NCBI RefSeq assembly: GCF_001458195.1
Contig: NZ_CYPU01000039.1
Location: 93 to 64,092, forward strand
Direction of reading: 5' to 3'
Length of the DNA stretch: 64,000 bases
Source: Ruegeria atlantica
GTDB lineage: Bacteria; Pseudomonadota; Alphaproteobacteria; Rhodobacterales; Rhodobacteraceae
Shown here: positions 36,242-44,510 of the stretch, piece after piece
Layout of the letters: each line of letters starts with the position of its first letter
Position numbering within the stretch: position 1 is the stretch's first letter
Made by a program: the position numbers and the translations under genes
Notes under the pieces: model-generated
What the model was told of the DNA's origin: nothing
Databases searched by the model: none
Seen by the model: the letters and a program-made list of their open reading frames with translations, nothing else

Positions 36242-36829
36242 ATGAATGCGAATGTACTGGCCAATGCGATTGGCCCGCACGAAGGCACCGCGCTGCGCGT
36301 CAAGCAAGTTGTGCTGGTGGCACTAGGTATTCTTGCGCTGGCAATTGCTGCCAAGATCAAGGTTCCGATGTGGCCTGTCCCGATCACAATGGGCACCTTT
36401 GCCGTGCTGACTATCGGCACCGCCTATGGCACGCGTCTGGGGTTGGTCACCATGCTGGGTTACCTGCTGATCGGTGCGTTGGGCTTCGATGTGTTCGCAG
36501 GTTCCTCGGCCGAGAAATTTGGTCTGACTTACATGATGGGCGGTACCGGCGGCTATCTGGTCGGGTACCTGCTGGCAACCGTTCTGTTGGGCGCACTGGC
36601 CGCGCGAGGCTGGGACCGTTCGTTCGGCAAGATGGCGTTGGCTCTGGTTCTGGCAAATGTCGTGATCTACGTGCCCGGTCTGCTGTGGCTGGGTCAGCTG
36701 TACGGATGGGACCAGCCGATCCTGCAGTGGGGTCTGACACCCTTCTTGGTGGGCGACGCGATCAAGCTGGTGCTGGCTGCACTGCTGATCCCTGGCCTGT
36801 GGAAAATGGTTGGCGACGCTCGTTCGTAA
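36242..36829 (+). CDS. bioY: Biotin transporter BioY
   Basis: 195-aa S-component of an ECF-type biotin transporter with six helices. It shows KVPMWPVPITMGTFAVLTIGTAYGTRLGLVTMLGYLLIGALGFDVFAG, the BioY core that binds biotin. No bioM/bioN (EcfA/EcfT) gene lies next to it, as for the many BioY proteins reported to work alone or with shared modules. The start at 36242 follows aggtggagac. I saw no palindromic BioR box upstream. Confidence 0.92.
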   Translation: MNANVLANAIGPHEGTALRVKQVVLVALGILALAIAAKIKVPMWPVPITMGTFAVLTIGTAYGTRLGLVTMLGYLLIGALGFDVFAGSSAEKFGLTYMMGGTGGYLVGYLLATVLLGALAARGWDRSFGKMALALVLANVVIYVPGLLWLGQLYGWDQPILQWGLTPFLVGDAIKLVLAALLIPGLWKMVGDARS

Positions 36830-36854
36830 GGTTCGGCCGATTTAAGCCTGACGA

Positions 36855-36890
36855 AGCCGCGCCCGGAGATATCCCGGCGCGGTTTTTTTG
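36855..36890 (+). terminator. Rho-independent terminator of bioY
   Basis: Stem ccgcgcc (36857-36863) / ggcgcgg (36876-36882), extended inside by GG/CC, followed by seven T (36883-36889). Confidence 0.9.
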
Positions 36891-36970
36891 TGCCCTCACA
36901 TTGGGATGCTGGACAAAAGGGGCCACTGCGGGCCAATCTGCATTCAATGAAATCATCAGGTTATTGATAT

Positions 36971-37528
36971 ATGCATATTCAATTAGCTTCGACACTCGCT
37001 GTTTGCGCTTCGCTTTTGCTGAGCGGTGGGACGGCATCAGCTGATACTCCGGTCACGTATACAGACAACAGGCGCGCGCTGTTCGGCTTTTCTGTACCCG
37101 ACTTCTGGGCGTTGCGCACCGGCGGTCCGCGCGAAATTGCGGATACCGAACTGGGCGATTCACGTGCCGTTGCTCGGGTCATGGGGATGCGGCCAGTCAC
37201 GGACGATAATGTCTGGATGGGCTTTGTGTCGCCTGCAGGTGTGGCCTCGATCGAGGGCGGTCTTCGGTACCTTGAGGATATCGACAGGTTTCTAGTCAAA
37301 GATCCAACAGTGTCCGAGACAACCACGACGCGCATTGGCGGGTTGCCCGCGCGTGTTATTCGCGGGACCGGCAGTCGCGAAGGGCGCGGCGTGAACTTCA
37401 CTGTTTCAGTAATCGACTTGCCAAAGGGGCGCGTGGCCATCGCCGTTGCGATCCTGCGGGACGGCGCCGATCCAGCTTATGTGGACGATCTGAACGCCGT
37501 GTTCGCGTCGTTCCGGTCCCTGCAGTGA
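36971..37528 (+). CDS. Secreted protein of unknown function
   Basis: 185 aa with a signal peptide (LASTLAVCASLLLSGGTASA) and a compact mature domain beginning TPVTYTDNRRALFGFSVPDFWALRTGGPREI. The pattern (a deviating 'PDFW' strand, a later RVIRGTGSREGRGVNFTVSVIDL, and a final helix DDLNAVFASFRSL) resembles periplasmic proteins related to PsbP/Mog1-like folds, but I would not assign a family. Lies 10 bp before a lipoprotein gene, likely the same transcript. Confidence 0.7.
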   Translation: MHIQLASTLAVCASLLLSGGTASADTPVTYTDNRRALFGFSVPDFWALRTGGPREIADTELGDSRAVARVMGMRPVTDDNVWMGFVSPAGVASIEGGLRYLEDIDRFLVKDPTVSETTTTRIGGLPARVIRGTGSREGRGVNFTVSVIDLPKGRVAIAVAILRDGADPAYVDDLNAVFASFRSLQ

Positions 37529-37538
37529 GGAGGCGCAC

Positions 37539-37889
37539 ATGACCCGCAAACTGATCAAACGCGCAGCCCTTGCCCTTGGATTGGGGGCAGCAAGCCTGAC
37601 GCTTTCGGCATGTGATGGTGTAACCGTCGGGGTAGGTTACGGGTATGACCCGTTCTACGACTCGATGCTGTGGAATGACTATTATCATGACGTAGACGTG
37701 GACATTGACATCGACCGGCCGGATCGCCCCAGACCGCCAGATGGTCGCCCACCGGCGCGTCCTGTTCCACCTATCGCCAAGCCACCGAACAGACCACCGG
37801 TGTCGCGACCGCCGAACAGGCCACGGCCACCGGCCGCACGACCCCCGGCGGCCCGGCCACCCATTCACCGCCCCGCAGGGCGGCGGTGA
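37539..37889 (+). CDS. Proline/arginine-rich lipoprotein
   Basis: 116 aa: lipoprotein signal with lipobox LSAC (Cys about 25), a Tyr/Asp-rich segment (YGYDPFYDSMLWNDYYHDVDVDIDID), then about 55 residues made almost only of Pro, Arg and Ala. Probably anchored in the outer membrane with an extended basic tail. The C-terminal codons form a G+C-rich inverted repeat (caccgcc 37866-37872 / ggcggtg 37882-37888) just before the stop, which may help termination against the convergent gene. No known function. Confidence 0.65.
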   Translation: MTRKLIKRAALALGLGAASLTLSACDGVTVGVGYGYDPFYDSMLWNDYYHDVDVDIDIDRPDRPRPPDGRPPARPVPPIAKPPNRPPVSRPPNRPRPPAARPPAARPPIHRPAGRR

Positions 37890-37898
37890 GCTGACGAG

Positions 37899-39113
37899 TC
37901 AGTCCAGTAATTCAGTTGTGATCTGGGCTGACCCTTCCAAGGTTCTGTGGACCGGGCATTTGTCCGCGATTTCCAGCAATCGCGCGCGTTGCTCGGCTGT
38001 CAGCGGACCTTCAAGGCGGATCTTGCGGCGGAACTGATCGACTTTTCCTTCGTTGGCCAGCCCCGCATCCTGCGCATGCACCTTATTGTGGCACACATCG
38101 ACTGAAACGGTTTTCAGCGGCCACCGCTTGCGCCGCGCGTACATGCGGATGGTCATCGATGTGCAAGCACCCAATCCAGATGACACGAACCCGTAGGGCG
38201 ACATGCCGCGGTCGGTGCCGCCGTATGAGGCGGGCTCGTCCGCGACAGCGTGGTGCCGGGGACCGGATTGGATATCCTGCAGGAACCCTTCCGGATCAGC
38301 TTCGGTCACGCGAACAACACCTTCGGGTGCGCCAGGTGGTGGGGCCGGCGGGCAGAGCTTGACGTAGCGCGTAACCCAAGCGGTGATCACGTCCGCCGCG
38401 TATTCAGCGTCGGATGCGCGGGTAATCAGGTGATCGGCATCGTCGAGGGTCACAAAGCTCTTGGGATGTTTGGCCGCCAGGAAGATTGTGCTGGCATTGT
38501 CGATGCTTACGGTCTCGTCCCGAGGTGCATGCAAGATCAGCAAAGCGGCCTTCAGGTCTGCGATGGCCGGTATCAGGGCCGCTTCGGAAATATCATCCAC
38601 AAAGGCTTTGCCGATGCGGAAAGGACGCCCGCCCAACATCACGTCCGCCGATCCAGCCTGCGTGATCTCAGGCAGCGCATCTTCGAATTGATGCGCTACA
38701 TGGCCCGGATCTGCGGGTGCACCCAAAGTGACCACGGCCTTGACGCTGGGAATGCCAGCACGGGCGCGCAACACAGCGGCACCACCCAGCGAATGGCCGA
38801 TGAGCAATGCTGGAGCCATGTTGCGGTCAGCTAGATAATGCGAGGCTGCGATCAGGTCTTCGACATTGGAGGTGAAGGTTGTGTTGGCAAACTCCCCGCC
38901 GGAATGACCCAGCCCGGTGAAATCAAATCGCAGAACGGCGATGCCCATTGCCGCCAGTCGGGCCGCGATCCTGCGCGCGGCAGGGATGTCTTTGGAACAG
39001 GTGAAACAATGCGCAAATAGCGCCGTGGCCAGGACCGGCCCGTCCGGCAAATCCAGGCGCGCGGCCAATTGGTTGCCGTCGTGACCGGCAAAGGTAATGC
39101 GTTCGGTGGGCAT
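37899..39113 (-). CDS. Bifunctional alpha/beta hydrolase-OsmC fusion protein
   Basis: 404 aa with two domains. Residues 1-255 are an alpha/beta hydrolase (GHSLGG with Ser108; acid D200 in HAPRDE; His228 in DADHLI). Residues about 270-404 are an OsmC/Ohr-type domain with redox cysteines C317 (GLGACTSM) and C386 (ADKCPVH). OsmC proteins reduce organic hydroperoxides with paired thiols; the hydrolase may release or prepare a substrate, which is inference. This fusion occurs in other proteobacteria. Start at 39113 after an acceptable SD. Confidence 0.9.
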   Translation of the reverse strand: MPTERITFAGHDGNQLAARLDLPDGPVLATALFAHCFTCSKDIPAARRIAARLAAMGIAVLRFDFTGLGHSGGEFANTTFTSNVEDLIAASHYLADRNMAPALLIGHSLGGAAVLRARAGIPSVKAVVTLGAPADPGHVAHQFEDALPEITQAGSADVMLGGRPFRIGKAFVDDISEAALIPAIADLKAALLILHAPRDETVSIDNASTIFLAAKHPKSFVTLDDADHLITRASDAEYAADVITAWVTRYVKLCPPAPPPGAPEGVVRVTEADPEGFLQDIQSGPRHHAVADEPASYGGTDRGMSPYGFVSSGLGACTSMTIRMYARRKRWPLKTVSVDVCHNKVHAQDAGLANEGKVDQFRRKIRLEGPLTAEQRARLLEIADKCPVHRTLEGSAQITTELLD

Positions 39114-39354
39114 GATAGTTCCTTGTTCGTCGGGATGACCAATAGTGTGTGCTTCCTACTGGCCGCTCAACCCCAATGTAAGAAGCGTCACGGGAAGGTG
39201 AGTGAAGCGAGCAGATTGAGCGCAATCCTTTGTCTTTGCTGTGAACCTAAAACATCAAGTTTCGTGAAGTATAATCCCAAAAATATTCGTTTTACTAATT
39301 TATACCACCTCCCCATCTTACGACCATCGCAAACTTGCAGCCTAGGAGGTTCAA

Positions 39355-39549
39355 ATGGCACATACTGCAATGGATCCAAGGGGCGTGGTTCTACGCCCGG
39401 ATATACTGGCCGTGATTGCCCTGACTGGGGTGATCGGATTTGCGGTTGGTCAAACCCTGCCGCCGGTGGCATCTACTGAGGCGCAGGTTGCTGATCCCGT
39501 GTCCGAAGACTGGCACGGAAATGTCAGCCGGTCACATTGGTCGAACTGA
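39355..39549 (+). CDS. Small membrane protein, unknown
   Basis: 64 aa preceded by an unusually strong SD (taggaggttcaa). It has one membrane helix at about 17-34 (ILAVIALTGVIGFAVGQTL) and a short C-terminus (PVASTEAQVADPVSEDWHGN). The stop lies 4 bp before the convergent dddP stop. Ribosome site and helix support a real gene; nothing indicates function. Confidence 0.6.
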   Translation: MAHTAMDPRGVVLRPDILAVIALTGVIGFAVGQTLPPVASTEAQVADPVSEDWHGNVSRSHWSN

Positions 39550-39553
39550 AACG

Positions 39554-40897
39554 TTAGCTTAGGCCCATGAGCTGTGAATCAAAGGGATAGGTGGTCAGGT
39601 TCTCATATCCGTCTTCGGTGATCAGAACCTGATCCTCCAGCTTGATCGAGAAATCTCCGCCAACCTCTCCAACGGCAGCCTCGACACACAGGACCATGCC
39701 GGGTTCGAGCGCGTAGTCGTAAGAGCCCGCCACTGCCTTGTCCGGATAAGCAACCAGAGGCCACTCATCGCACAAGCCGACGCCGTGCATCAGGCAGCCG
39801 TATTTCTGCGCCAGAAACTTGTCGTCCAACGTGTGAGCATTGGCTGTCAGTTCCGGAATCATCACCCCGGGCTTCAGCATCTCCATGTTGGTCATGATAT
39901 GCTCATGCGCGTGCTGCATGGCGTACACCATGTCGGGCCGCGGTTTTTCGTCGCCGATCCACCATGTGCGCGAGATGTCGATGCAGATGCCGTAGGATCC
40001 GATCAGGTCGGTATCAAAGGCGATGATCTCATTCTGTTGGGTGATCCGGGGACCGCATTCCTGAAACCAAGGATTGGTGCGCTGACCCGAAGCCAGCAGA
40101 CGGGTTTCGATCCATTCGCCGCCGCGCCTGATGTTTTCGGCATGCAGCACCGCCCAGATATCATCTTCGGATGTCTTTCCGTCACCTACATTGGCGCGCG
40201 CGAATTTCTCCATTTCCGCCACAGCGGTTTCGCAGGCGTGATTGGCACAGCGCATGGCAAGGATTTCGTCCGGGCCTTTGATGGCGCGGGTCTTTTCCGT
40301 CGCCTCTTCGCCCTCCATGATTTCGAACCCTTGCGCCTCAAGCGCACGCAGGCCGTGCAGCATGATCTTGTCCACGCCGAGACGCTTGTTGCCGCCACCA
40401 TGTTCGTCGATCAGAACGCGCACCTCGTTTGAAAACACGTCCGCGGCCACGTCGACTTTGTCACCGCGGTCAAAGTAGAACAGGTCGGCGCCGGATCGTT
40501 GCTCGCGCACCAGCGGGTTGAACGTGGAAAGGAACGGAGAGTTCTTATAGTCCCAAATCACCATGTAGCCGTCGGCGCACAGCAGAACCGCGCGAAACGG
40601 ATTGTGCGTGTTCCACAACTGCATGTTGGTGCTGTCGGTGGCATAACGAATGTTCAGCGGGTCGAACATCAGCAGCCCGCCATAGCCGCGTTCGACAATG
40701 GCTTGCGTCAGTCGTTTCCAACGGTGTTCGCGCATCCGGGCCAGATCGGGCAGGGCAAGGCCGGCCTTTTCCCATTCTGAAAATGCAAGCTGCGTCGGGC
40801 CAATCTCAATCCGGTCGTTTTCATTCGGGGTACCATCACCAAGGGTCGCACCTTTGGTCGGGTCGATCTTGCGGCTGTCGCGGTAGTGTCGGTTCAT
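39554..40897 (-). CDS. dddP: DMSP lyase DddP (M24 peptidase fold)
   Basis: 447-aa metalloenzyme that cleaves dimethylsulfoniopropionate to dimethyl sulfide and acrylate. The fold is that of M24 creatinase/aminopeptidase P, and the length equals the characterised Roseobacter enzymes. Metal ligands known from the Roseobacter DddP structure fall at the same numbers here: D295 and D297 (FDTDLIG), D307 (ICIDIS), H371 (LMHGVG), E406 (CVEAAV), E421 (KLEDQV). The proposed catalytic Asp is D377 (GLCDEW). Diagnostic DddP stretches include YATDSTNMQLWNTHNPFR and ENIRRGGEWIETRLLASG. SD ggagacccacc before the ATG. No dmd or acu genes are adjacent, so acrylate handling must be encoded elsewhere. Confidence 0.95.
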   Translation of the reverse strand: MNRHYRDSRKIDPTKGATLGDGTPNENDRIEIGPTQLAFSEWEKAGLALPDLARMREHRWKRLTQAIVERGYGGLLMFDPLNIRYATDSTNMQLWNTHNPFRAVLLCADGYMVIWDYKNSPFLSTFNPLVREQRSGADLFYFDRGDKVDVAADVFSNEVRVLIDEHGGGNKRLGVDKIMLHGLRALEAQGFEIMEGEEATEKTRAIKGPDEILAMRCANHACETAVAEMEKFARANVGDGKTSEDDIWAVLHAENIRRGGEWIETRLLASGQRTNPWFQECGPRITQQNEIIAFDTDLIGSYGICIDISRTWWIGDEKPRPDMVYAMQHAHEHIMTNMEMLKPGVMIPELTANAHTLDDKFLAQKYGCLMHGVGLCDEWPLVAYPDKAVAGSYDYALEPGMVLCVEAAVGEVGGDFSIKLEDQVLITEDGYENLTTYPFDSQLMGLS

Positions 40898-41020
40898 GGT
40901 GGGTCTCCCTGTCTGTACTTTGAGCGTGAAGAATCAATCTCCCGCCGTCTTGAAGGTTTGCGACGGTGCGTTCGTCGCTTTTTGACCGACAAGCGGACAT
41001 TCTGATGATACGTCAAATTC

Positions 41021-41764
41021 ATGACGACCATTCTTCAGACTTCAATTCCGTATGACCCGCTGGACAAGCGCCCATTGCCAGGCATTCAGCCAGCAAGCAT
41101 GGACAACTGGTTGCACCACGATGATGCGTTTGCCGCCCAGATGCAAAGACGCGAGGACCTGTTGGTCAGTCATCGTTCGGATGTTCTGGCGATGGATGCA
41201 GGTGCTAAACCCGCTGCGCAGGAGTTGTTGGATATTGTCCTGAACCAAGTCTATCCCGAGTGCACAGATCACGTCGCTCGCCCGGACGGGGCAAGTGTTA
41301 CGATCGATCTGGATCAGCCATTGGATACGCTGTGCCGATTGGTGCAGGAAGATTTCTGCATCCTGCAAAAGCAGGGGGATGAACATGTTCTGACCGGAGC
41401 AATCCTGTGTTTTCCTGCCAGTTGGCGTTTGTCCGAGAAATTCATGCGGCCCCTGATCGACATCCATCTGCCTGTTGACAGCTACAACGCCGACATCGCC
41501 CGGCGGGTTCAGCGGTTGTTTGACGGGATACAGCCAGGGCGCCCTCTGCGGCGATTCAATGCGCTGTGGTATGAGGACGCCGAGCTGCATCAACCTCGCA
41601 GTGCATACGACCGACGGGCCCCACAGGAGCCAGGACACGCCCGGTTCCTGCGGAGTGAGCGGCAGACGTTGCTGCGCCTACCTAAGACACAGGCCGTGGT
41701 TTTTTCGATCCATACATATGTTCTGGCGGCAGAGCAGGTGCCAAAAATGGAAAACCCCGCCTGA
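41021..41764 (+). CDS. DUF3445 heme-dependent oxidative N-demethylase-like protein
   Basis: 247 aa of the family that includes the heme-containing alpha subunit of dimethylamine monooxygenase (DmmA). Motifs include LPGIQPASMDNWLHHDDAFAAQM, LVQEDFCILQK, the core CFPASWRLSEKFMRPLIDIHLPVDSY and a late FLRSERQTLLRLPKTQAVVFSIHTYV. The last contains conserved Arg/His likely near the heme. DmmB/DmmC partners are not adjacent, so the substrate is open; methylated amines are a guess from the family. Divergent from dddP over 123 bp, which may hold both promoters. Confidence 0.82.
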   Translation: MTTILQTSIPYDPLDKRPLPGIQPASMDNWLHHDDAFAAQMQRREDLLVSHRSDVLAMDAGAKPAAQELLDIVLNQVYPECTDHVARPDGASVTIDLDQPLDTLCRLVQEDFCILQKQGDEHVLTGAILCFPASWRLSEKFMRPLIDIHLPVDSYNADIARRVQRLFDGIQPGRPLRRFNALWYEDAELHQPRSAYDRRAPQEPGHARFLRSERQTLLRLPKTQAVVFSIHTYVLAAEQVPKMENPA

Positions 41765-41774
41765 TGGCGGGGCC
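41748..41774 (-). terminator. Terminator of the membrane-anchored unknown gene
   Basis: Perfect 7-bp stem ccccgcc (41755-41761) / ggcgggg (41766-41772) with loop tgat. Leftwards it is followed by TTTTCCATTTTTGG. It overlaps the stop of the convergent gene. Confidence 0.75.
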
Positions 41775-41800
41775 TCCAAGGAGGGTCATTTCATACCAGG

Positions 41801-42781
41801 CTACATGCCCAGCGCGCTGGCAGCGCCCGCAAGTGCCCCGCTTGTGCTGAGAGCGGAGATCGCGATCGAATACACCAGCACCTGAGTGTTCAGGCGGAAG
41901 TCTTCGCCCCTTATCAGGTTCACAGCGGCCAAAGAGGCCGCAATCGGGACGGACACGCTTGCCACGGCACCCGTCAATCCCCAACTGGTCAGTCGGAGGA
42001 TATCGCTGGGTTGCTCGTGGACGAGGGGGGGCGTGTCGTCCCGATCGGTAGGCTGCTCGGTAGGTTCTGTCCGAAAAGCGATGCTGAGCAACTGCTCATC
42101 TGACAGCTGGATTGGCCGGGCTACTGGGGTCAGCGCTTTTTTTTCTGGCTCATCCAGGTCTTCTGCGTCAGTAACATTCAGTTCGGCAAACGGGCCTGTC
42201 ACTGCCTCGAAAATCTGTTTTCTGTCACGCGGCCTGCTTGGGGCCAGCGTGTCAAATGCGCTCATGAATTGTTCGATGGTCAGAACGGTGTTGGGCGACA
42301 GCCATTCGACCCGCTGGGTCGCGCAGACGTCAACCATTCTGTAAAGGATCACGACCAGCATCAGCTCGGAAACTTCGCTGTCATCCAATAGGGGGGAAAC
42401 CGGGGTCACAGTGATCGTCAGCCGGTTATTCGGCAGGGTGACGATGGGTCTCTGGATTGTCTTCAGACCTGCGGCGCGGTTGAGGCGCTCGAACCGGTCT
42501 TCGGTTTCGGCAACCTTAGTATCCAGCGTCAGGCGCACCAGATACTGACTGGACACAATGCTGGCTTCGGTGCTGTTCTGCAGAGACTTGCGCTCGACCA
42601 GGTGACCATAGTCCGCAAGGGTCTTGGCAACGATGTCGCTGAACTGCTCGATCGCGTCCTCGGTCTTACCGTCGAATTGCAGACCACCGTGATAGCTGTG
42701 CTTCGGAGTCACTGCACTGTCCTTTGTCGCATCCTGTGTTTGGAAACAATCTAGCAAGTGATCTGGGGCAGATTTGGGCAA
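41801..42781 (-). CDS. Unknown protein with C-terminal membrane segments
   Basis: 326 aa. Residues 1-265 are soluble and fairly acidic: an N-terminal region with HSYHGGLQFDGKTEDAIEQFSDIVAKTLADYG, a beta-rich middle (RLTITVTPVSPLLDDSEVSELMLVVILYRMVDV) and a disordered linker. Residues about 268-326 contain two hydrophobic helices (LTGAVASVSVPIAASLAAVNLI and VLVYSIAISALSTSGALAGAASAL), so the protein is tail-anchored with its bulk probably cytoplasmic. I do not recognise the family. Terminated by its own hairpin; upstream is an A+T-rich gap of about 130 bp. Confidence 0.7.
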   Translation of the reverse strand: MPKSAPDHLLDCFQTQDATKDSAVTPKHSYHGGLQFDGKTEDAIEQFSDIVAKTLADYGHLVERKSLQNSTEASIVSSQYLVRLTLDTKVAETEDRFERLNRAAGLKTIQRPIVTLPNNRLTITVTPVSPLLDDSEVSELMLVVILYRMVDVCATQRVEWLSPNTVLTIEQFMSAFDTLAPSRPRDRKQIFEAVTGPFAELNVTDAEDLDEPEKKALTPVARPIQLSDEQLLSIAFRTEPTEQPTDRDDTPPLVHEQPSDILRLTSWGLTGAVASVSVPIAASLAAVNLIRGEDFRLNTQVLVYSIAISALSTSGALAGAASALGM

Positions 42782-42911
42782 AAATGGAAAAAAATGAGAA
42801 ATCGGGCAGATTGATTACGCTATGGAAACCTAGGCATTTTAAGGGCTTTTTGACGTCTGTGGCGACAATGTGGCCGAAATCGGGTGTAACTGCCGGAATC
42901 CCAAGCCAGCT

Positions 42912-43700
42912 TCAACCATCGATTCGGGCAGCCATTATTGCAATGGATTGTTGGTAAACCGAGGCGGCATTCCACTGTTGAATGACTGCAAAGTTTGGCT
43001 GACCCTGTTGATAGCCCCGACCGGGTTTCCAGCCCTTCTTACGCAGAAAATTGGCAGTTGAGGCCAATGCATCGGTCATATTGTAAAAGTCGACCTGACC
43101 GTCGCCGGTGGCATCAACCCCGTATTGCATGGCATTGCCTGGTAGGAACTGGGTGTGCCCAAGTTCGCCATGTTTTGCCCCTTTTGTCGCTGTCGTAATG
43201 CTGCCCTGATCGACCAACTTCAGCGCCCCGATCGCGTGAGGAATGAAAAATTCGGACCTGCGGCAATCATAGGCCAGTGTTGTGATTGCGGAAACAACCT
43301 GACTGTCCCCCATGAAATTTCCGAACCCGGTTTCCATGCCGTGAATGGCGATCAGTACCCCGGCCGGTACGCCGTATTGACGTTCGAGCGCCGCATAGAA
43401 TTGTGGGTTGCGCGCTCTGCGTTTGCGCCCTTGCGCCACGATGGTGTCTGCCCCTCGGACGCGCATGAACTTGTCTAACGAGTATTTAAAGCTCTTTTGA
43501 TTGCGGTCCGCGGCTATGGTTCGCGTGGCGTATTGGGATTGGGCCAGTGCCTGCAATCCTTTCTTTTTGACGCCCGCGCGTTTAGCCTGTTTGGCAAAGT
43601 CCTTCTTCCATGTCTCAAAGCCGCTACTGGTGTTGCCGCAAGGTGCCGCAGAAGCTAGGGCGGGAAGGGATAGAGCGAACAGGAGAGCGAAGCGAAGCAT
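42912..43700 (-). CDS. Lytic murein transglycosylase, MltB type
   Basis: 262 aa with a signal peptide (MLRFALLFALSLPALASA). The GH103 core has ALERQYGVPAGVLIAIHGMETGFG (the Glu of METGFG is the catalytic acid), LAYDCRRSEFFI, KGAKHGELGHTQFLPGNAMQYGVDATGDG and WKPGRGY. It cleaves peptidoglycan to 1,6-anhydromuropeptides in the periplasm. Shorter than E. coli MltB (361 aa) and without a lipobox, so probably soluble. Confidence 0.9.
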   Translation of the reverse strand: MLRFALLFALSLPALASAAPCGNTSSGFETWKKDFAKQAKRAGVKKKGLQALAQSQYATRTIAADRNQKSFKYSLDKFMRVRGADTIVAQGRKRRARNPQFYAALERQYGVPAGVLIAIHGMETGFGNFMGDSQVVSAITTLAYDCRRSEFFIPHAIGALKLVDQGSITTATKGAKHGELGHTQFLPGNAMQYGVDATGDGQVDFYNMTDALASTANFLRKKGWKPGRGYQQGQPNFAVIQQWNAASVYQQSIAIMAARIDG

Positions 43701-43766
43701 CAGGGAAACTTGGAAAATTGCATTGTCAGGAAAAGAGTACGCTGCATTTCTCTGTCCGAAAAGACG

Positions 43767-44411
43767 TTAGTACAGGTCCAGCTCTCCGGTACCTTTCAAA
43801 CTTTCAAACCACTCATCTGGTGTTTTGTCGATTTTGGCGTGTTTGACCATCATCGCGTTCATATTGGGTAGGTCCGAGGAATTCGGCCATTCCTCCGGCC
43901 GCCACAGGTTCGCGCGGATCACACATTTGGGGCAGTGTGCGAACACTGTTTCGACGTGAATGACCAAGGCCAGTTTCGGCGAGCGGTTGTTTATTGCCAT
44001 GCTATCCAGCAAGTCGCTGTCTTTGCATAAACGGGCAGTGCCACGAAGGCGCAGAGTTTCCATCTTGCCCGGCACGAAGAATATCAGGCTGACACGTGGG
44101 TCCAGCAAAATATTGTGGAACGTATCCACGCGCTTGTTGCCGGGTCGATCAGGGATTGCGATCAGTGTGTCGGATAACACATTTACGAACCCTTCTGGAT
44201 CACATCGGGGCGAGATGTCCAGATAGCCACTTGGATTGGCCGACGCAATCAGGCAGAATGTGGATTTAGCAATAAAGTCGCGGCACATCTGGTCCAGCCC
44301 GGACAGCTCTTTGGCGATGATCTGGGGCAGGGGCGCTCCGGTTATGCGCTCCAGTTCATCGCTCGAAGTCACGAAGTCAGTGAATTGAGAAAAGGGGGCG
44401 TCTGATGACAT
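43767..44411 (-). CDS. Pyridoxamine 5'-phosphate oxidase-like FMN protein
   Basis: 214 aa of the PNPOx-like split-barrel flavin-binding family (MSMEG_1061-type subgroup). It shows FIAKSTFCLIASANPSGYLDISPRCDPEGFV, LIAIPDRPGNKRVDTFHNILLDPRVSLIFFVPG, LRLRGTARL and HCPKCVIRANLWRPEEW. Likely an F420- or FMN-dependent reductase acting on an unknown small molecule rather than PdxH, which has a different C-terminus. The start at 44411 is chosen for the SD (aggagag) just upstream. Confidence 0.82.
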   Translation of the reverse strand: MSSDAPFSQFTDFVTSSDELERITGAPLPQIIAKELSGLDQMCRDFIAKSTFCLIASANPSGYLDISPRCDPEGFVNVLSDTLIAIPDRPGNKRVDTFHNILLDPRVSLIFFVPGKMETLRLRGTARLCKDSDLLDSMAINNRSPKLALVIHVETVFAHCPKCVIRANLWRPEEWPNSSDLPNMNAMMVKHAKIDKTPDEWFESLKGTGELDLY

Positions 44412-44459
44412 GCGATCTCTCCTAACCGGGTGGGTCGAGTTTGAGAGATCGTACCAAAC

Positions 44460-44493
44460 GAAACAAGGGCGCCCGAGTGGACGCCCTTGAATT
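44460..44493 (-). terminator. Terminator of glnBA
   Basis: Perfect 8-bp stem caagggcg (44464-44471) / cgcccttg (44482-44489), then TTTCGTTT in the leftward direction. Confidence 0.75.
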
Positions 44494-44510
44494 TTAAACC
44501 GCAAATCGGA

